Assembly (NCBI GenBank): GCA_002255565.1
Contig: NCBE01000020.1
Location: 1-36,663, forward strand
Direction of reading: 5' to 3'
Length of the DNA stretch: 36,663 nucleotides
From: Actinobacteria bacterium 21-73-9
Lineage (GTDB): Bacteria > Actinomycetota > Acidimicrobiia > Acidimicrobiales > RAAP-2
The position numbers and the translations under genes are program-made. Under the pieces are notes generated by a model. The model had not been told where the DNA came from. It searched no databases and was given only the letters and a program-made list of their open reading frames with translations. Shown piece by piece: positions 16,095-23,451 of the stretch; positions within the stretch are counted from its first letter, which is position 1; the number at the start of each line of letters is the position of its first letter.

Positions 16095-16363
16095 CGGAAG
16101 CGGGTGGCGAGGTAGAAGCCGGCGAACATCGCCACGAGCCCCAGGGCCAGGTACCACGGCGAGGTCGCCCCGGGCAGCACCGCGAGGTAGTTGAGCGTGA
16201 TCACGATCACCCCGAAGACCAAGAGGTCGAGGATCGCCCACCCGTACCACCAGGGGCTGTGGTGGGCCGAGGTCGGGGTGCGCCGGGTGACCCGCCCCCG
16301 CGTCACCGGGTCGACGTAGCGGCCGACGGCCTTGCGGGGGTCGCGCGGGGGGGTCTTGGCCAT
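16091..16363 (-). CDS. crgA: CrgA-like cell division membrane protein
   Basis: 90 residues. A basic, Pro-rich cytoplasmic N-terminus 'MAKTPPRDPRKAVGRY' and two transmembrane helices ('WAILDLLVFGVIVITLNYL' and 'LALGLVAMFAGFYLATRF') separated by a short loop, ending in a basic residue, match CrgA. In mycobacteria and Streptomyces CrgA is a septal protein that interacts with FtsZ, FtsI and FtsQ. Location directly downstream of pknB is the usual CrgA position. The ATG at 16363 sits 7 bp after TAGCAT (a -10 box), so it probably has its own leaderless transcript besides read-through from pknB. The stop overlaps that of the thiolase gene. Confidence 0.8.
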   Translation of the reverse strand: MAKTPPRDPRKAVGRYVDPVTRGRVTRRTPTSAHHSPWWYGWAILDLLVFGVIVITLNYLAVLPGATSPWYLALGLVAMFAGFYLATRFR

Positions 16364-16370
16364 CGGGGCG

Positions 16371-16376
16371 ATGCTA
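16371..16376 (-). promoter_or_regulatory. Putative -10 box (TAGCAT) of crgA, leaderless start
   Basis: On the minus strand TAGCAT ends 7 bp before the crgA ATG at 16363, the spacing expected if transcription starts at the A of the start codon. There is no ribosome-binding site ahead of the ATG, which agrees with a leaderless mRNA. Confidence 0.5.
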
Positions 16377-16377
16377 C

Positions 16378-18315
16378 TTAACCCTGGGTGGTCGTTCCGC
16401 CGCCGCCCGGCACGGTCATCTCGCAGACCTGCAGGGCGATGGTCGCCCCGTAGGTGGCGCTGCCGCCCGCCGGGACGCTCTGGGTCGTGACCGTGGGCTC
16501 GGTCGCGCCCAGCGGGCACGGGGTGGTCGGGTCGACCGAGTAGCTCGGCTGGAGGTTCTGGGCCTGCAGCGCGCTCGTCGCCTGGCTCTCGGTCTTTCCG
16601 ACCACGCCGGGCACGACCACCTGGCAGTAGCCCGACGAGAGGATCAGCTGCACGCTCGAGCCGGCCTTCACCGGCGCCCCGGCGGCCGGCAGGGTCGCCA
16701 CCACGAGGCCCGAGTTCACCGTGTTCGAGCAGGTCCGGCCCTGCACGCCGTTGACGACGAGGCCCTGGTTGGTGAGTAGTGAGGTCGCCTGGACGACGTC
16801 TTTGCCGGTGACGTTCGCGATCGGGTAGGTCGAACCCGACGCCAGCACCGTGAGGGTCACCGTGTCGCCGGTCTGGCCCTTGGTCCCGGGCTGGGGGCTC
16901 TGGGCGAGCACGGTGTTGGGGATGACCGTGCCCGTGCCCGGAGGGGTCGAGGTGTAGTTGATCTTGAAGCCGAGCTTCGCGTGGTTGATCTGGGACTCGG
17001 CGTCGGAGAGCGCGAGGCCGACGTAGCTCTGGATGGTCACCGGCGAGGTGGTGTTGCCCTCGGAGAGCGTGAGGGTGATGGCCTGGCCCTTGACGACCTT
17101 GTGGCCGAACTTCGGGAACGAGCCGATCACCGTGTCGCGCGGCTGCTTGGACTTGGCGTAGGTGGTGTCGACGCTGAACCCGTCGGCCTTGAGGGTGGAC
17201 TTCGCCTGCTGGACGTTCTGGCCGAGCAGGTCGGGCATCGTCGAGACCCCGGTGTGGGTGTGCTGGTAGTAGGCGAAGCCGGCCGCCGCGGCGGCCACGA
17301 CGACGAGCGCCACGACGAAGCCGACCCAGCCGCCGCGCGAGGAGCGCCGCCGCGCCACGTCGGTGCGCGGCCCGGTCATGATCGGCACGGCCTGGGTCCG
17401 CTCCCCGCCCGAGACGACGGCCACGGCCCGCGTGGCGTCGGCGCCGAAGTACGTCCCCTCCCCCGAGCCGGCCCGCACGGGCTCGCCCTCGGTGTAGCGG
17501 ATGAGGTCGGCGCGCAACTCGTCAGCGCTCTGGTAGCGCTGGATCGGCGACTTGCCCAGGGACTCCATGATGATGGCCTCGAGGTCGTGGGGCACGTCGG
17601 GGTTGAAATCCGACGGGCTCGGCACGACCGAGTGGACGTGCTGGCTCGAGACCTCGACCGGGGTGTCGCCCACGAAGGGGGGCCGTCCCACCACCATCTC
17701 GAAGAGGACGACGCCGAGCGAGTAGACGTCGCTGCGCCCGTCGACGGCGATCCCCTCGGCCTGCTCGGGCGAGAAGTAGGTGGCCGTGCCCATGACCGAG
17801 CCCGCGGCCGCGAGGTGGTCCTCGCTGGCGACGGCCTGGGCGATGCCGAAGTCGGTGACCTTCACCTGGCCCTCGCGGGTGATCAGGATGTTGCCCGGCT
17901 TCACGTCGCGATGCACCATGCCGGCCCGGTGGGCGAAGCTGAGCGCCGAGGCGACCTGGGCCCCGATCTGGGCGGCCCGCGACGGCGAGACCGACCCCGT
18001 ATGGCGCAGCACCTCGGCGAGGGAGGTCCCGTCGACGAGCTCCATCACGATGAAGTAGGTGCCCTCGTCCTCGCCCCAGTCGAAGACCGGCACGATGTTG
18101 GGGTGGCTCAGGTTGGCGGCCGCCTGGGCCTCGCGGCGGAACCTCTCTACGAAGGCGGGGTCCCCGCTCAGCTCGGGGTAGAGGATCTTGAGGGCCACGG
18201 CCCGGTTCAACAAGGTGTCGTGGGCGCGGTACACCATCGCCATCCCGCCTCGCGCGATCAGGTGGGTGACCTGATAGCGGTTCGAGTAGAGCCGGGTGTC
18301 GTCAACGGTTTCCAT
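16378..18315 (-). CDS. pknB: PknB-type Ser/Thr protein kinase with four PASTA domains
   Basis: 645 residues. Kinase domain about 13-275: Gly-rich 'IARGGMAMVYRA', ATP lysine K43 in 'ALKIL', catalytic D137 in 'HRDVKPGN', 'DFG' at 155-157 and 'SPEQ'. A juxtamembrane region to 327, one helix (about 330-351), then four extracellular PASTA repeats to the end, which in PknB sense peptidoglycan or lipid II fragments. By homology it controls wall synthesis and division through FHA proteins, CrgA and others. The activation loop differs from mycobacterial PknB: the phospho-Thr pair is replaced by Ala/Gly ('HLAAAGSVMGT'), leaving Ser 173 and Thr 177. The tail is Gly/Thr-rich. A TAGGCT -10 box lies 11 bp upstream of the ATG, inside the gap after pbpA, so it has its own promoter as well as the operon. 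Confidence 0.95.
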   Translation of the reverse strand: METVDDTRLYSNRYQVTHLIARGGMAMVYRAHDTLLNRAVALKILYPELSGDPAFVERFRREAQAAANLSHPNIVPVFDWGEDEGTYFIVMELVDGTSLAEVLRHTGSVSPSRAAQIGAQVASALSFAHRAGMVHRDVKPGNILITREGQVKVTDFGIAQAVASEDHLAAAGSVMGTATYFSPEQAEGIAVDGRSDVYSLGVVLFEMVVGRPPFVGDTPVEVSSQHVHSVVPSPSDFNPDVPHDLEAIIMESLGKSPIQRYQSADELRADLIRYTEGEPVRAGSGEGTYFGADATRAVAVVSGGERTQAVPIMTGPRTDVARRRSSRGGWVGFVVALVVVAAAAAGFAYYQHTHTGVSTMPDLLGQNVQQAKSTLKADGFSVDTTYAKSKQPRDTVIGSFPKFGHKVVKGQAITLTLSEGNTTSPVTIQSYVGLALSDAESQINHAKLGFKINYTSTPPGTGTVIPNTVLAQSPQPGTKGQTGDTVTLTVLASGSTYPIANVTGKDVVQATSLLTNQGLVVNGVQGRTCSNTVNSGLVVATLPAAGAPVKAGSSVQLILSSGYCQVVVPGVVGKTESQATSALQAQNLQPSYSVDPTTPCPLGATEPTVTTQSVPAGGSATYGATIALQVCEMTVPGGGGTTTQG

Positions 18316-18325
18316 GGGTCTCCAA

Positions 18326-18331
18326 AGCCTA
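18326..18331 (-). promoter_or_regulatory. Putative -10 box (TAGGCT) of pknB
   Basis: On the minus strand TAGGCT lies 10 bp before the pknB ATG (18315), with GGAGA between them, in the 42-bp gap after the pbpA stop. It suggests an internal operon promoter for pknB. Confidence 0.4.
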
Positions 18332-18357
18332 CGCCGTTGCCCTGGTCACGCGACCCG

Positions 18358-19845
18358 TCACCCCGGGCACGCGCTCGAGGCGGCGGGGTGGCCGGCCTGC
18401 ACGGCGAGTCCCCCCTCGATCAGGCAGGCGATGATGGGACCGGCCACGCTCGCGCCCGTGGCCGAGGTCACCTGGTAGGGCACCACCACGGCCGCGGCCA
18501 CCGTCGGGTCGCTCGCCGGGGCGAAGGCGATGAGCCAGTCGTCGGTGTTCTGGGCGACCGTGCCCGTCTGGGAGGTGCCGGTCTTCGCGGCGACGTCGTC
18601 GGCCGCGGGGAAGATCCCGGCGGCCGTGCCGGACGTCGCGACGGCGACCATGAGCGGCACGATCTGGGCGGCCTGGGCGGCCGAGAGGGGCGTCTTCCAG
18701 ACACTCTTCTTGAAGCGGGTGACCACGGCCCCGTTGGGCCCGGTGATCTCCTTCATGAGGTGGGGCACCATCTCCACCCCGCCGTTCGCGACGGTGCCGG
18801 CGATCATCGCGTCCATGAGGGCCGACTCGCGGACGTTCTGCTGGCCGAGCGAGGAGTAGGCCAGCTGGGGCAGGTCGTAGGTGAAGGCCGAGGCCGGCGG
18901 GAAGTTGCTCGCCGCCACGCCGGGCAGGTCGAGGGGGGGCACCTCGTTGAAGCCGTAGGCGTCGGCGGCGGCGGACAGCGCGTTCCCGCCGAGGTCGAGC
19001 CCGACCATCGCGAAGCCGGTGTCGCACGACGGCGGGAGCATCTCGGCGATCGTGCCGCCGCAGAGCTCGTAGGCGTAGTTCGAGAGGGTCTTGTTGGAGT
19101 TGGGCAGGTGGATGAACGTCTTGGCCGGGTAGACCTTCTTCAAGAGTTGGGGCTTCGAGAGCAGCACCGCGGAGGTGGTGACGACCTTGAAGGTCGAGCC
19201 CGGCGGGAAGGTCTGCTGGGTCGCGAGCTCGCCCAGCGGCGGGAAGCCGTGGGCGTTGTTGGTCGTGTCCTTCTTCCAGGCCGCCGCGGCCACGGCGTAG
19301 TTCGACGAGGTGAACGGCACCGGGTTGTAGGTGGGGTTCGAGTACATCGCCAGGACGTCGCCGTTCCGAGGGTCGATCACGACGCCGGCCCCGTCGCGGC
19401 CGGCTAGGGCGTGCTGGATCACCCGCTCCAAGCCCACGTTGATCGTGAGCACGACGTTGTCGGACGCCTGGGTCGGGGCGAGCACCTGGGCCAGGCTCTG
19501 GGGCGGCTGGGGGTGGGGGGTCAGCTGGCGGTTGTACTGGGCCTCGAGCGCCCAGGTGCCGTAGTAGGGCGAGACGAAGCCCACGAGGCCCGCCATGAGG
19601 CTGCCCAGCGGGTAGATCCGCTTGTAGCCGCCGTTGGCCGCCGGGACCGACTGGGCGAGGATCGTGCCGTCGGCGGCCACGATCTCCCCCCGAGCCTGGT
19701 TGGCGGTGACCGTGTTGTTGCGCGGGTTGAGCGGCGAGGCGTCGAGGGCCCTCGCGCGGAAGAACTGGAGGTTGAGGCTCTGTCCCACGACCACGGCGAA
19801 GAGCACGAGGATGGCCGCGGCCAGCAGGCTGAGTCGGCGTCCCAC
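18358..19845 (-). CDS. pbpA: PbpA-type class B penicillin-binding protein (transpeptidase)
   Basis: About 496 residues. One N-terminal signal anchor ('LSLLAAAILVLFAVVVGQSL', about residues 5-26), a dimerisation region beginning 'NPRNN' and 'ARGEIVAADGTILA', then the transpeptidase domain with the active-site Ser in 'PPGSTFKVV' (SxxK) and 'AKTGTSQTG' (KTG). The second motif, SxN in relatives, reads S-C-D here ('PPSCDTGFA'). PbpA cross-links peptidoglycan during elongation or septation and is a PknB target in mycobacteria. The GTG start at 19845 lies 2 bp after the stop of the preceding frame, with purine-rich sequence upstream. rodA, which normally precedes it, is missing. The same frame is open without stops back through the phosphatase gene. 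Confidence 0.9.
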   Translation of the reverse strand: MGRRLSLLAAAILVLFAVVVGQSLNLQFFRARALDASPLNPRNNTVTANQARGEIVAADGTILAQSVPAANGGYKRIYPLGSLMAGLVGFVSPYYGTWALEAQYNRQLTPHPQPPQSLAQVLAPTQASDNVVLTINVGLERVIQHALAGRDGAGVVIDPRNGDVLAMYSNPTYNPVPFTSSNYAVAAAAWKKDTTNNAHGFPPLGELATQQTFPPGSTFKVVTTSAVLLSKPQLLKKVYPAKTFIHLPNSNKTLSNYAYELCGGTIAEMLPPSCDTGFAMVGLDLGGNALSAAADAYGFNEVPPLDLPGVAASNFPPASAFTYDLPQLAYSSLGQQNVRESALMDAMIAGTVANGGVEMVPHLMKEITGPNGAVVTRFKKSVWKTPLSAAQAAQIVPLMVAVATSGTAAGIFPAADDVAAKTGTSQTGTVAQNTDDWLIAFAPASDPTVAAAVVVPYQVTSATGASVAGPIIACLIEGGLAVQAGHPAASSACPG

Positions 19846-19847
19846 GG

Positions 19848-20264
19848 CTAGCCCCGGCCCCTCGTCGTGGTCGTCGTCGAGGTCGACGTCGGGGTCGTCG
19901 TCGTGGTCGTCGTCGAGGTGACCCCGAGCTGCCACTCGTGGAACAGGTTCCTCGCGTAGGCCCGGGCGGCGCCGAGGGTGGGCTCGGGGATCGTCGCCCG
20001 CACGGCGCGCTGGTCGAGCGGGCGAAGCTCGCTCATGGAGTAGGGCGTCGCCTCCAGGAGGATCGGCCGGTACCAGAGCATGCCCGAGGGCTGGCCCTGG
20101 TAGATGACGACGGCTCCCTGGTAGTCGGCCAGGTAGTACGAGGAGTACGCGTACCAGTGGGTGAGAGCGACCACCCCGGCCGCGATCGCGAGGAACGCGA
20201 CGACTCCGAGCAGGACCCGCAGGGTGAAGCGACGCGGGCGCGAGGGTCCGCGCGGACGGCCCAT
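19848..20264 (-). CDS. C-terminal membrane/extracellular part of a PstP-like phosphatase, separated by a frame break
   Basis: 138 residues. A basic start 'GPSRPRRFTLRVLLGVVAF', one transmembrane helix (about 15-35), a short extracellular domain with 'GAVVIYQGQPSGMLWYRP', and a Thr-rich tail. In actinobacterial PstP proteins this region follows the PP2C domain in the same chain. Here it lies in a different reading frame, directly after the point where the catalytic domain breaks off. The ATG at 20264 overlaps the end of the catalytic frame (CATGG), so it might be translated on its own by reinitiation, giving a small one-pass membrane protein. More likely it is the downstream half of a broken gene. 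Confidence 0.55.
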   Translation of the reverse strand: MGRPRGPSRPRRFTLRVLLGVVAFLAIAAGVVALTHWYAYSSYYLADYQGAVVIYQGQPSGMLWYRPILLEATPYSMSELRPLDQRAVRATIPEPTLGAARAYARNLFHEWQLGVTSTTTTTTTPTSTSTTTTTRGRG

Positions 20265-20946
20265 GGCCTCCGGCCGCCCGGGCCGCGGCCACGAGGCCCT
20301 CCACGGCGTCCTCGAGGTCGGCGGGGTCGCCGGCCAGGCGCGCCAGTTCGTCGGGGACGAGCTCGTTGGACAGCCCGTCGCTGCACAGGAGGATCCGGTC
20401 GCCGGTCAGGGCGTCGATGGACAGGACGTCGACGGCGACCTCCTCTTCCACGCCCACCCCCCGGGTCAGCTGGTGGCGGCGGGGGTGGACCGCCGCCTCT
20501 TCGGGGGTGAGACGACCCAGGCGAACCCACTCCTCGGCCACGCTGTGGTCCTGGGTGAGCTGGCGCAGCGCGCCGTCGCGCAGCTGGTAGGCGCGCGAGT
20601 CGCCCACGTGCACGAGCGTCGGCGACGAGGCGCCGGCGTAGTCGTAGGTGATCGCGACCGCGAGGAGCGTCGTGCCCATGCCGAAGCGCTCGGGGTTCTC
20701 CTTGGCGTCACGGACGATCGCCGCGTTCGCCCGCTCGACCGCCGCGACCAGTCCCTCGACCGACTCGTCCGCGTAGTAGCCCGCGCGCACCGTCTCCACG
20801 GCGATCTGGGCCGCGACCTCCCCGGCCGCGTGACCGCCCATCCCGTCGGCCACCACGGCGAGGGCCCCGTCGACGTAGACCGCGTCCTGGTTGGTTTGGC
20901 GCACCAGCCCGATGTCGGTCGCCGCGGCGCACCGCCACCGGGTCAA
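20265..20946 (-). CDS. pstP: PP2C-type Ser/Thr phosphatase (PstP-like), catalytic domain, broken at the C-terminus
   Basis: About 227 residues of PP2C core: 'VRQTNQDAVYVD', 'VVADGMGGHAAGEVA', 'HVGDSRAYQL', 'LTQDHS' and 'LLCSDGLSNELV'. It stops being family-like after 'VAAARAAGGH', exactly where relatives continue with D-N-x-T, whose Asp is a metal ligand. About one to several dozen codons are missing and the frame is shifted: the following transmembrane part is read in another frame (19848-20264). In its own frame it runs on without a stop into pbpA at 18358. A working PstP would reverse PknB phosphorylation. The start is TTG 20946, overlapping the fhaB stop as TTGA. Its activity is doubtful if the sequence is correct. 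Confidence 0.75.
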
Positions 20947-21395
20947 CGAACGACCTCGAGCAACACCCCGCCGACCTGGACGATGTCGCCCTTGGCGAGG
21001 TGGACCCGACCTCGCACGAGCTCCTGGTTCACGTAGGTGCCGTTGGTCGAGCCCAGGTCCTCGATGGACAGGTCCCCGTCGTCGTTGATGACCCGGGCGT
21101 GACGCGAGGAGATGTAGGTGTCGAGCACGCTGAGGTCGCAGTCGGGGCTCCGGCCGATGAGTACGACCTCCTCGACGTCCGTGCGCTCGCCGCTGCGCTC
21201 CTCGGGCTCGAGGATCTCGAGGGCGAGCCCCCCACGCCACCGACGGCGCCGACCACTCTGGTCCTCCGTCGGTCGAGCCTGCACCTGGGCCACGCGCAAC
21301 ACGCGCAGGAGGAACAGAACGGCCACCACCATGACCAGGACCTGCAGGGGACGGACGATCGCGGCGTAGTTCGTCGTCGCGAGGAGGTTCGTCAA
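20943..21395 (-). CDS. fhaB: FHA-domain membrane-anchored protein (FhaB/FipA-like)
   Basis: 150 residues. One N-terminal membrane helix (about 14-35, 'VRPLQVLVMVVAVLFLLRVL'), a linker, then an FHA domain at about 75-150 with 'IGRSPDCDL', 'SSRHARV' and 'DLGSTNGTYVN', which binds phosphothreonine. In mycobacteria FhaB (FipA) links PknB signalling to FtsZ/FtsQ. The start is TTG 21395, overlapping the fhaA stop as TTGA; the phosphatase starts the same way at its own 3' end, so the three genes are translationally chained. Confidence 0.9.
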   Translation of the reverse strand: MTNLLATTNYAAIVRPLQVLVMVVAVLFLLRVLRVAQVQARPTEDQSGRRRRWRGGLALEILEPEERSGERTDVEEVVLIGRSPDCDLSVLDTYISSRHARVINDDGDLSIEDLGSTNGTYVNQELVRGRVHLAKGDIVQVGGVLLEVVR

Positions 21396-22039
21396 GCCAG
21401 CTCGATCCGGAAGCGCACGGCCCCCACCACCACCTCGTCACGGGGCGACAACGACACCGCAGAGACGCGATGGCCGTTGACGTAGGTCCCGTTGGTGGAC
21501 TGGAGGTCGCGGATCGCGACCCCCTCGGCGGTCCGCCAGACCTCGGCGTGCTGGCGGCTGACGTTCGCGTCGTTCACGACGACCTCGACGTCGGGGGACC
21601 GGCCGATGACCAGTGGCAAGTCGCCGATCACGAAGGAGCGGCCGTCGCTCGCGACGAGCCGGGGCTGGCTGGCGCCGGCCTCGAACTCGCAGCGCACCTC
21701 GAGCTCGCCGAGCTTGAGGTCGTCGTCGACGTAGACCTCGACGCGCACCGGGCCGACGAAGGCGTACCCCTCCCCCATCGCGTGCTGGCGGACGGTCTCT
21801 TCGAGCTCGGAGACGAGGGCCTTTTGGAATCCCTCGAAGCGCTGGGCGTCGTCGGGGCCGAGCCAGACGGTGATCACGTTCGCCGAGATCTCCCCCTGGG
21901 TCGAGAGGCGACGGGCCAGGTCGACCTCGCGCACGATACGTGTGGCGATCTCGATCGGCTGCAGGGCGTTCTTGAAGGGTCGCGAGAACGTCTTCTCGAA
22001 GGCCCGCTCGAGGCGGTTCTCGACCTTCCGCAGGGGCAT
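21392..22039 (-). CDS. fhaA: FhaA-like protein: DUF3662 domain plus FHA domain
   Basis: 215 residues. The N-terminal about 120 residues are the DUF3662 domain ('NRLERAFEKTFSRPFKNALQ', 'YVDDDLKLGE' nearby), and residues about 125-215 an FHA domain with 'IGRSPDVEV', 'SRQHAEV' and 'DLQSTNGTYVN'. Compared with mycobacterial FhaA the long linker between the domains is much shorter. FhaA binds phosphorylated MviN and PknB targets to control peptidoglycan precursor supply. It is the first gene of the operon; a TAAAGT -10 box (22050-22055, minus) and a GGAGGG ribosome-binding site precede the ATG. Confidence 0.9.
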   Translation of the reverse strand: MPLRKVENRLERAFEKTFSRPFKNALQPIEIATRIVREVDLARRLSTQGEISANVITVWLGPDDAQRFEGFQKALVSELEETVRQHAMGEGYAFVGPVRVEVYVDDDLKLGELEVRCEFEAGASQPRLVASDGRSFVIGDLPLVIGRSPDVEVVVNDANVSRQHAEVWRTAEGVAIRDLQSTNGTYVNGHRVSAVSLSPRDEVVVGAVRFRIELA

Positions 22040-22049
22040 AGTCCCTCCG

Positions 22050-22055
22050 ACTTTA
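22050..22055 (-). promoter_or_regulatory. Putative -10 box (TAAAGT) of the fhaA operon
   Basis: On the minus strand TAAAGT lies about 10 bp before the fhaA ATG (22039), followed by GGAGGG. It faces away from the tRNA-Leu gene across an 87-bp interval. Confidence 0.35.
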
Positions 22056-22126
22056 CCGGTCCGGGGGCCGCGAACTCAGGCCAGGGGGGGCCCGTTCCGG
22101 ACGTGCACTATTGTCTCTGGGTCCAC

Positions 22127-22213
22127 GGGCGAGTGGCGAAATTGGCAGACGCGCAGGCTTCAGGTGCCTGTGTCCGAAAGGACGTGCGGGTTCAAGTCCC
22201 GCCTCGCCCACCA
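22127..22213 (+). tRNA. tRNA-Leu (anticodon CAG)
   Basis: A complete cloverleaf can be folded. Acceptor stem GGGCGAG (22127-22133) pairs with CTCGCCC (22203-22209), the anticodon arm is CAGGC-TTCAGGT-GCCTG with anticodon CAG, a long class II variable arm GTCC-GAAA-GGAC follows, the T arm is GCGGG-TTCAAGT-CCCGC, the discriminator is A, and CCA is encoded. The long variable arm and A73 are typical of tRNA-Leu. TATTGT at 22109-22114 is a possible -10 box. The 3' 22 bases overlap the end of the convergent flavin oxidoreductase gene. Confidence 0.97.
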
Positions 22214-23316
22214 CGGGGCCCGTGGACGGCCGGGCCCGGTTCCTCCGCGACGAAGCCCCGCCAACCGCGCATGTAGTCGACGAAGCGGTCACTGAGCCCC
22301 TCGGCGTGGAGGGTCTCGACACGCACCGGCAGGGCACGCATCGCGGCGTCGGGGTCGGCCTCGACCCGCCGGGGAAAGTCGTGGTTGGTGATCGCCGCGC
22401 GCCCCAAGACGACGAGGTCGAGGCCCGCGTCGAGGGCGGCGCGCAGGTCCGCACCCGCGTAGAGCTTGCCGGCCGCCCCGAGGCGGACGGTCCCGCGGTC
22501 GAGCTCGGCGAAGACATCGACGAGGCGACGTCCCTCGAAGGCCGGGTCGATCGCTTCTTTGAAGACGTCCCAGAGCGAGAGGTCGATGAGGTCCACCTCA
22601 CCGGTCGCGACCAGGCGTCGGTAGAGCTCGACGACCTCAGCGGTCGAGACCCCGAAGCGCTCCGGCGAGAGGCGCACCGCGAGGAGGAAGTCCCCCCCGC
22701 AGCGCTCGCGCACCGCCTCGACGATCTCGAGGAAGATTCTCGAGCGGTCCTCGAAAGTGCCGCCGTAGCGGTCGTCCCGGCGGTTCCTCTCGGGGTCGAG
22801 GAACTGACAGAGCAGGTAGCCGTGGGCGCCGTGGATCTCGACGCCGTCAAAGCCGGCGCGCCGGCAGCGCAGGGCCGCGACGGCGAAGGCCTCGACCACG
22901 CCCTCGACCTCGGAGGTCGTGAGGGCCCGGGCGCCCGTCTCGGCGTCGTCGAACGGGGCGACCGGGGAGTGGCCGATGAGCTCGACCGGCGAGCGCAGCC
23001 CCGCGTGGTGGAGCTGGACCAGGGCGCGCGAGCCCCGCTCGTGGATCGCCGAGGCGAGACGCGTGAGTCCCGGGAGGTGGTCGTCGGAGAAGCAGCCGAG
23101 CTGACCGGGGAAGCCCTGGCCGCGCTCGAGCACGTGCGACGCGCACGTCGTGGTGATCCCGAAGCCACCCTCGGCGCGCATCACCAGCCATCGCAGCTCC
23201 TCGTCGCTCAGCGTCCCGTCGGCGTGGCTCTGCTGGTTGGTGAGGGGCGAGAGCATCACGCGGTTCGGGGACGAGGGGCCGTGGGCGAACGAGACGGGCT
23301 CGAAGAGGTCGGGCAT
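22192..23316 (-). CDS. NADH:flavin oxidoreductase, Old Yellow Enzyme family
   Basis: 374 residues. The TIM-barrel OYE pattern is clear: 'NRVMLSPLTNQQ', 'LVQLHHAGLRS', 'FDGVEIHGAHGYLLCQFLDP', 'NRRDDRYGG', and a C-terminal phosphate-binding 'VVLGRAAITNHDFP'. The usual His/Asn pair for binding the oxidised substrate appears as H-G-A-H. Members reduce activated C=C bonds using FMN and NAD(P)H; no second NAD-binding or Fe-S domain is present, so it is the short type. The last about seven residues are read through the 3' end of tRNA-Leu, its stop falling at 22192-22194, so the natural end may originally have been earlier. The ATG at 23316 is preceded by AAGGAGAA. Confidence 0.9.
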   Translation of the reverse strand: MPDLFEPVSFAHGPSSPNRVMLSPLTNQQSHADGTLSDEELRWLVMRAEGGFGITTTCASHVLERGQGFPGQLGCFSDDHLPGLTRLASAIHERGSRALVQLHHAGLRSPVELIGHSPVAPFDDAETGARALTTSEVEGVVEAFAVAALRCRRAGFDGVEIHGAHGYLLCQFLDPERNRRDDRYGGTFEDRSRIFLEIVEAVRERCGGDFLLAVRLSPERFGVSTAEVVELYRRLVATGEVDLIDLSLWDVFKEAIDPAFEGRRLVDVFAELDRGTVRLGAAGKLYAGADLRAALDAGLDLVVLGRAAITNHDFPRRVEADPDAAMRALPVRVETLHAEGLSDRFVDYMRGWRGFVAEEPGPAVHGPRGGRGGT

Positions 23317-23451
23317 CGGTTCTCCTTGGGGGGTCGCTAGTCAGTCCTACCAGGCGACGGGCGCGAGACGATCCGACGGGCGCCGGGACGTGGGGCCGGT
23401 CGGGGCGGTCCCGAGCCATGATGTCCTCCCCACCCCCGAGGAGCGAGCGGC

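Noticed and set aside
16981-19407. 808-codon plus-strand frame opposite pknB and pbpA
   Set aside because: Composition is Gly/Arg/Asp/His-rich without any motif; it mirrors codon bias of the minus-strand genes.
18358-20946. A genuine phosphatase-penicillin-binding protein fusion
   Set aside because: The stretch joining them is the wrong frame of the phosphatase's own membrane region, whose family-like text is visible in the other frame; pbpA has its own GTG start and signal anchor. A frame break explains it better.
22127-22213. tRNA-Leu as an attachment site of an integrated element
   Set aside because: No integrase gene and no duplicate of the tRNA 3' end was seen in the window.
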